NCBI GenBank assembly: GCA_964427955.1
Contig: CAYRWY010000027.1
Span: 1-26,244 of the forward strand
DNA length: 26,244 nt
Source: JACRBK01 sp964427955
GTDB lineage: Bacteria; Chloroflexota; Anaerolineae; Aggregatilineales; Aggregatilineaceae
Direction of reading: 5' to 3'
The first letter of the stretch is position 1, and the number at the start of each line of letters is the position of its first letter. Below are positions 23,562 to 26,244 of the stretch, in pieces. Made by a program: the position numbers and the translations under genes. The notes below the pieces were generated by a model that saw only the letters and a program-made list of their open reading frames with translations, was not told the origin of the DNA and did no database searches.

Positions 23562-24577
23562 GACACCGCGCCTCCATTCGTGGCGGGCAGCCCATATTCT
23601 TCGCGGATGATATTTTCGATCTCGTCGGCCATCGCCGCATTGTCGCGCAGGTACTGTTTGGCTGCTTCGCGACCCTGCCCGATGGCGGTCTCGCGGTAGC
23701 GGAAGAAGGAGCCGCGCTTATCGACGACGCCCAGTTCCGTCCCGATGTCCAAAATATCGCCGGCCTTGCTGATGCCTTCGTTGAACATGATGTCGAATTC
23801 CGCCTCGCGGAACGGCGGCGCGACCTTGTTTTTGGTCACGCGCACCCGCGTGCGGTTGCCCACCGTGTCGCCCCCGGCTTTGATGGCCTGGATGCGCCGG
23901 ATGTCGAGCCGCACGCTGGAATAGAACTTGAGCGCGCGCCCGCCCGTCGTGGTTTCTGGGTTGCCAAACATCACGCCGATTTTTTCGCGGAGCTGGTTGG
24001 TGAAAATCATGACCGAATTGGTCTGTTTGATCGCGCCGGAGAGCTTGCGCAGGGCTTGCGACATCAGCCGGGCTTGCAGCCCGACGTGGGTGTCGCCCAT
24101 TTCGCCTTCCAGTTCGGCGCGTGGCACGAGCGCGGCCACGCTGTCCAGCACGACCACGTCGATCACCCCGCTGCGGACCAGCGCTTCGGAGATTTCGAGT
24201 GCCTGCTCGGCGGTATCCGGCTGCGAGACGTACAGGTTGTTCACGTCCACGCCGATGCGCGCCGCGTACTGCGGATCGAGGGCGTGCTCCATGTCGATGA
24301 AGGCGCAGATCCCACCGCGCTTTTGGGCTTCGGAAATGGTATGCAGGCAGAGCGTAGTCTTGCCGGAGCTTTCCGGGCCGTAGATCTCGGTCACCCGCCC
24401 GCGTGGGAGGCCGCCCACGCCAATCGCAATATCGATGGCCAGTGATCCGGTCGGAATCGCCTCTACGTGCAGGTGTACCGCATCCCCCAGCCGTACTACC
24501 GCGCCATCGCCAAACCGTTTTTTGAGATCGGCCAGTGCCGATTCCAACGCTTTATCACGGCCTTTTTCGTCCGCCAC
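23558..24577 (-). CDS. recA: recombinase A
   Basis: A 339-residue RecA. Walker A is GPESSGKTT (67-75), Walker B-type VIDVVVLDSVAALVPRAELEGEMGD, the L1/L2 DNA loops include the region up to TNQLREKIGVMFGNPETTTGG, and KFYSSVRLDIRR follows. It forms the ATP-dependent strand-exchange filament and the co-protease for LexA-type repressors. It starts with GTG, with AGAGGAGAG as a strong ribosome binding site. It is divergent from the Fur-family gene and ends overlapped with the SdrD-like gene. I saw no canonical LexA box upstream, only other inverted repeats. Confidence 0.98.
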   Translation of the reverse strand: MADEKGRDKALESALADLKKRFGDGAVVRLGDAVHLHVEAIPTGSLAIDIAIGVGGLPRGRVTEIYGPESSGKTTLCLHTISEAQKRGGICAFIDMEHALDPQYAARIGVDVNNLYVSQPDTAEQALEISEALVRSGVIDVVVLDSVAALVPRAELEGEMGDTHVGLQARLMSQALRKLSGAIKQTNSVMIFTNQLREKIGVMFGNPETTTGGRALKFYSSVRLDIRRIQAIKAGGDTVGNRTRVRVTKNKVAPPFREAEFDIMFNEGISKAGDILDIGTELGVVDKRGSFFRYRETAIGQGREAAKQYLRDNAAMADEIENIIREEYGLPATNGGAVS

Positions 24578-24604
24578 GTCTGCTCTCCTCTTGTTTGATT
24601 CCGC

Positions 24605-24635
24605 GCAGAGTTTACAACTCCCCGGTCGACTCTGC
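24605..24635. promoter_or_regulatory. nested inverted repeats in the recA-fur divergent region
   Basis: GCAGAGT (24605-24611) and ACTCTGC (24629-24635) form a 7-bp inverted repeat, and within it GAGTT-TAC-AACTC (24608-24620) forms a second, shorter palindrome. They lie 28-58 bases upstream of the recA GTG, where its promoter is expected. They could be an operator for a LexA-like or Fur-family repressor. No consensus site is matched. Confidence 0.35.
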
Positions 24636-24647
24636 CACTCACGAATC

Positions 24648-24676
24648 CTGCAAACCCGGCGCGGGCGCGGTAGAAT
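24648..24676 (+). promoter_or_regulatory. candidate promoter of the Fur-family gene
   Basis: TAGAAT (24671-24676) is the same -10 sequence as the promoter at 21033. A weak -35, CTGCAA (24648-24653), lies 17 bases upstream. The gene starts at 24710. Confidence 0.5.
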
Positions 24677-24709
24677 AGTGGGTTACCGTGGAATGGGAGA
24701 CTGTGCCGG

Positions 24710-25141
24710 ATGCCTGCTGTGGACCAGATTGTCGAACAACTGCGCGCCCAGGGTGAACGCCTGACCCTTCAGCGCCACATGGTACTTGAAGTGCTGTGCG
24801 AACGCGGCACCCACCTGGCTGTGCACGACATCCAGCAGGATTTAGACGCGCGCGGCCACGATCTGCCCGAGACGACCGTCTACCGGATTTTGCAGTGGCT
24901 CAAGGAGCGGGGCGTCGTTTCCCAAACCGATCTGGGACAGAGTGGGATCGTGTACCAGGTGATCGGGCAGCGCCCCCATCATCACCTGGTGTGCCTGAAC
25001 TGCCAGCAGGTGATCGATCTTGACGACAGCATCATGGACGTTCTGCGCGAGCGACTGCGCGAAGAATACCAGTTCGATCCCCGCATCGATCATATGGCTT
25101 TCTTTGGCTTCTGCCAGGCCTGCCGGGCGGGTGACCGTTGA
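24710..25141 (+). CDS. Fur-family metal-responsive regulator
   Basis: A 143-residue Fur-superfamily repressor. The N-terminal winged helix includes GERLTLQRHMVLEVL and the recognition helix LPETTVYRILQWL. The dimerisation domain contains HHHLVCLNC (His90-92, Cys95, Cys98) and a second pair, CQAC (Cys135, Cys138), which build the structural zinc site. Sequence does not separate Fur, Zur and PerR with certainty. GGGAG lies upstream of the ATG. It is divergent from recA across a 132-base gap. It probably controls metal uptake genes outside the window; autoregulation is possible. Confidence 0.92.
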   Translation: MPAVDQIVEQLRAQGERLTLQRHMVLEVLCERGTHLAVHDIQQDLDARGHDLPETTVYRILQWLKERGVVSQTDLGQSGIVYQVIGQRPHHHLVCLNCQQVIDLDDSIMDVLRERLREEYQFDPRIDHMAFFGFCQACRAGDR

Positions 25142-25204
25142 CAGCACCGTGTCACCCAGTACAATTGACGCCGCTTACCAGCCCTGGAACGAGAAAAGCT
25201 TATC

Positions 25205-25783
25205 ATAAGTGTATCCCCTCGTCCGTCATCACCCGACGAAAGAATCATCCTGATCAAGCCGCTGCGCGCTGGGTTCCGTTGAACCTGGGGGAGCTACCGG
25301 GAACTGTTGTTTTACTTTACCTGGCGTGACATCAAGGCGCGCTATAAGCAGATCTTGCTCAGATTCTTCGGGCGGCTGGCGAAGATGCCGTCCGATAACA
25401 TCCCCTACCCGATTTTCAGCTACGCCGGGCTGCTGCCCTGAACCTTTTTTGCTAACAGCCTGACCAACGCCGCCAACTGCCTGGTACGCGATTCCAACTT
25501 CGTCAAGCGCGTTTATTTCCCTAAGCTGCTGGTGCCGATGTCCAGTGTGTTCGGCGGGCTGGTCGATTTCGCGCTGGCGTTCATCATCTTGTTTGGAATA
25601 ATGTTCTACTATGGACTCTATCCGACGCTGGGCACCATCTTGTAGCTGCCCTTCTTCCTGCTGCTGGCGCTGGTTGCTTCGCTCGGGGTTGGGTTATGGC
25701 TGGCGGCGCTCAACGCCAAGTATCGCGACGTGCGGTTTGTCGTGCCTTTCCTCATCCAGTTCTGGATGTATGCCACTCCGGCC
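25205..25783 (+). pseudogene. decayed ABC-2 polysaccharide-export permease (Wzm-like)
   Basis: Translating across frames gives a recognisable Wzm/TagG-type permease. An N-terminal piece (PSSPDERIILIKP in one frame, RWVPLNLGEL in another) shifts frame near 25295 into YRELLFYFTWRDIKARYKQ. It then jumps past about 40 missing residues to FFGRLAKMPSDNIPYPIFSYAGLLP. A TGA stop (25439-25441) replaces the usual Trp, followed by TFFANSLTNAANCLV, and a TAG stop (25643-25645) precedes LPFFLLLALVASLGVGLW and the YRDVRFVVPFLIQFW helix. The sequence ends abruptly at about 25783. With two frameshifts, a deletion and two stops, no protein can be made. The ancestor exported an O-antigen-like glycan with a Wzt ATPase. 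Confidence 0.85.
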
Positions 25784-26179
25784 AGAATGTCCAGATTGAG
25801 ATCGGCTACCGCAATCCTCCGGGCATGGTCTCCGGGACGGTAGATGTAACCATCGAGTTCTGGTCGGCTACCGGGCAGTTGATGTTCGCGTGCAGCAACT
25901 CCGCCGTGGGCGAGCAGTCGAAAGAGGTCGGAACGATGACCTGCGTGGTGCCCCGTTGGCCGCTGCTGTCGGGCATCTACACCATCATCCCGCGCGCGCA
26001 TCGGGCAGATCGTCAGCGATTCGATTGACGATGCCGGACAGGTGGTGGTCGAAAATGGCGATTATTTACGGCACTGGGCGGTTGCCGGGGTCGAACAAAG
26101 GTGTGCCTGGTCGATTACCAGTGGCAGGGTCGATGAGGGGTTCGCGCTTGAAATCGCCCGCCCGCACGTGGTACACTAA
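25780..26179 (+). pseudogene. truncated Wzt C-terminal carbohydrate-binding domain remnant
   Basis: The reading passes directly from the broken permease into a segment like the Wzt C-terminal jelly-roll that recognises the glycan to be exported: QNVQIEIGYRNPPG, VDVTIEFWSATGQLMF, CVVPRWPLLSGIYTI. It then changes frame near 25995-26005 to IVSDSIDDAGQVVVENGDY and ends at TAA 26179. The whole ATPase part is missing, so a deletion fused the end of wzm to the tail of wzt. It is a fossil of an exporter operon. Its last bases overlap the -10 box of the following tRNA gene. Confidence 0.75.
26148..26177 (+). promoter_or_regulatory. promoter of the tRNA-Arg gene
   Basis: TTGAAA (26148-26153) and an extended -10, TGG-TACACT (26172-26177), are 18 bases apart, with transcription expected about six bases before the mature tRNA. 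The same TGG-TACACT box serves the Pho-like promoter at 2293-2301. Confidence 0.7.
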
Positions 26180-26189
26180 CAGCGTTTCC

Positions 26190-26244
26190 GCCCCCGTAGC
26201 TCAGAGGATAGAGCGCAGGTTTCCTAAACCTGGCGTCGTCGGTT
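26190..26244 (+). tRNA. tRNA-Arg (CCU), 5' part, cut by the window end
   Basis: The acceptor strand GCCCCCG is followed by TA, a D-arm (GCTC/GAGC), and an anticodon arm with stem CAGGT/ACCTG around loop TTCCTAA, giving anticodon CCU for arginine AGG codons. The variable region and the start of the T-arm (GTCGTCGGTT) are present, but the rest lies beyond the window. Identity is clear from the anticodon loop. Confidence 0.92.

Noticed and set aside
25139..25154. TGACA/TGTCA inverted repeat at the end of the Fur-family gene as a terminator
   Set aside because: The stem is only five base pairs and no T-run follows.
25199..25209. CTTAT-C-ATAAG palindrome downstream of the Fur-family gene as a Fur box
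   Set aside because: It is short, lies after the gene and before a pseudogene, and does not match the 19-bp Fur consensus.
25611..26028. Open frames of 62 and 110 codons inside the exporter remnant as new small genes
   Set aside because: They are fragments of the decayed permease and of the Wzt C-terminal domain, or their alternative frames.

Overview
The window is about 26 kb of GC-rich, densely coding bacterial DNA. No marker names the species, but the gene set and protein style suggest a Chloroflexota bacterium, probably Anaerolineae-like. The clues are a lipoprotein PstS with an EF-hand-like loop, GT87-type membrane glycosyltransferases, SdrD-like secreted proteins, and a diterpene gene pair whose closest described bacterial analogues I recall from Mycobacterium tuberculosis and the chloroflexote Herpetosiphon. 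This placement is inference.

Region 1 (1-7000, + strand) is a phosphate module. A small secreted propeptide-like protein precedes a PAS histidine kinase and an OmpR-type regulator. Next come a promoter with 11-bp phased Pho-box-like repeats, a GspE-N/universal-stress fusion protein, and pstS-pstC-pstA-pstB. No phoU is present in the window. A perfect hairpin sits between pstS and pstC, and a long imperfect inverted repeat closes the block at 6994-7115.

Region 2 (7118-13168, - strand) is a three-gene run that reads from right to left: a secreted clan-A glycosidase-like protein that looks leaderless, a 926-aa double FtsX/MacB-type permease, and a TIR domain joined to a right-handed beta-helix made of 46-residue repeats.

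Region 3 (13357-21001, + strand) is the most interesting part. It is a tight seven-gene run: FemAB/GNAT-like protein, GT87-like polytopic glycosyltransferase, ICMT/PEMT-type membrane methyltransferase, a homologue of the M. tuberculosis tuberculosinol synthase Rv3378c, a homologue of its class II diterpene cyclase partner Rv3377c, a six-TM PAS histidine kinase, and a single-domain response regulator. The two terpene enzymes should turn geranylgeranyl diphosphate into a bicyclic halimane- or clerodane-type diterpenoid. The adjoining methyltransferase suggests a methylated product, as in the O-methylkolavelool pathway I recall from Herpetosiphon aurantiacus. The motif equivalent to DGTRRW in Rv3378c reads NGTRRW here.

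Region 4 (21010-26244) holds an SDR-like NAD(P)-binding protein behind a good sigma-70-like promoter, a protein with Clp-N repeats and no ATPase, recA co-transcribed with an SdrD-like membrane-anchored protein, a divergent Fur-family regulator, a heavily decayed wzm/wzt polysaccharide exporter remnant, and the 5' part of a tRNA-Arg(CCU) cut by the window end. I saw no CRISPR array, insertion sequence or rRNA.
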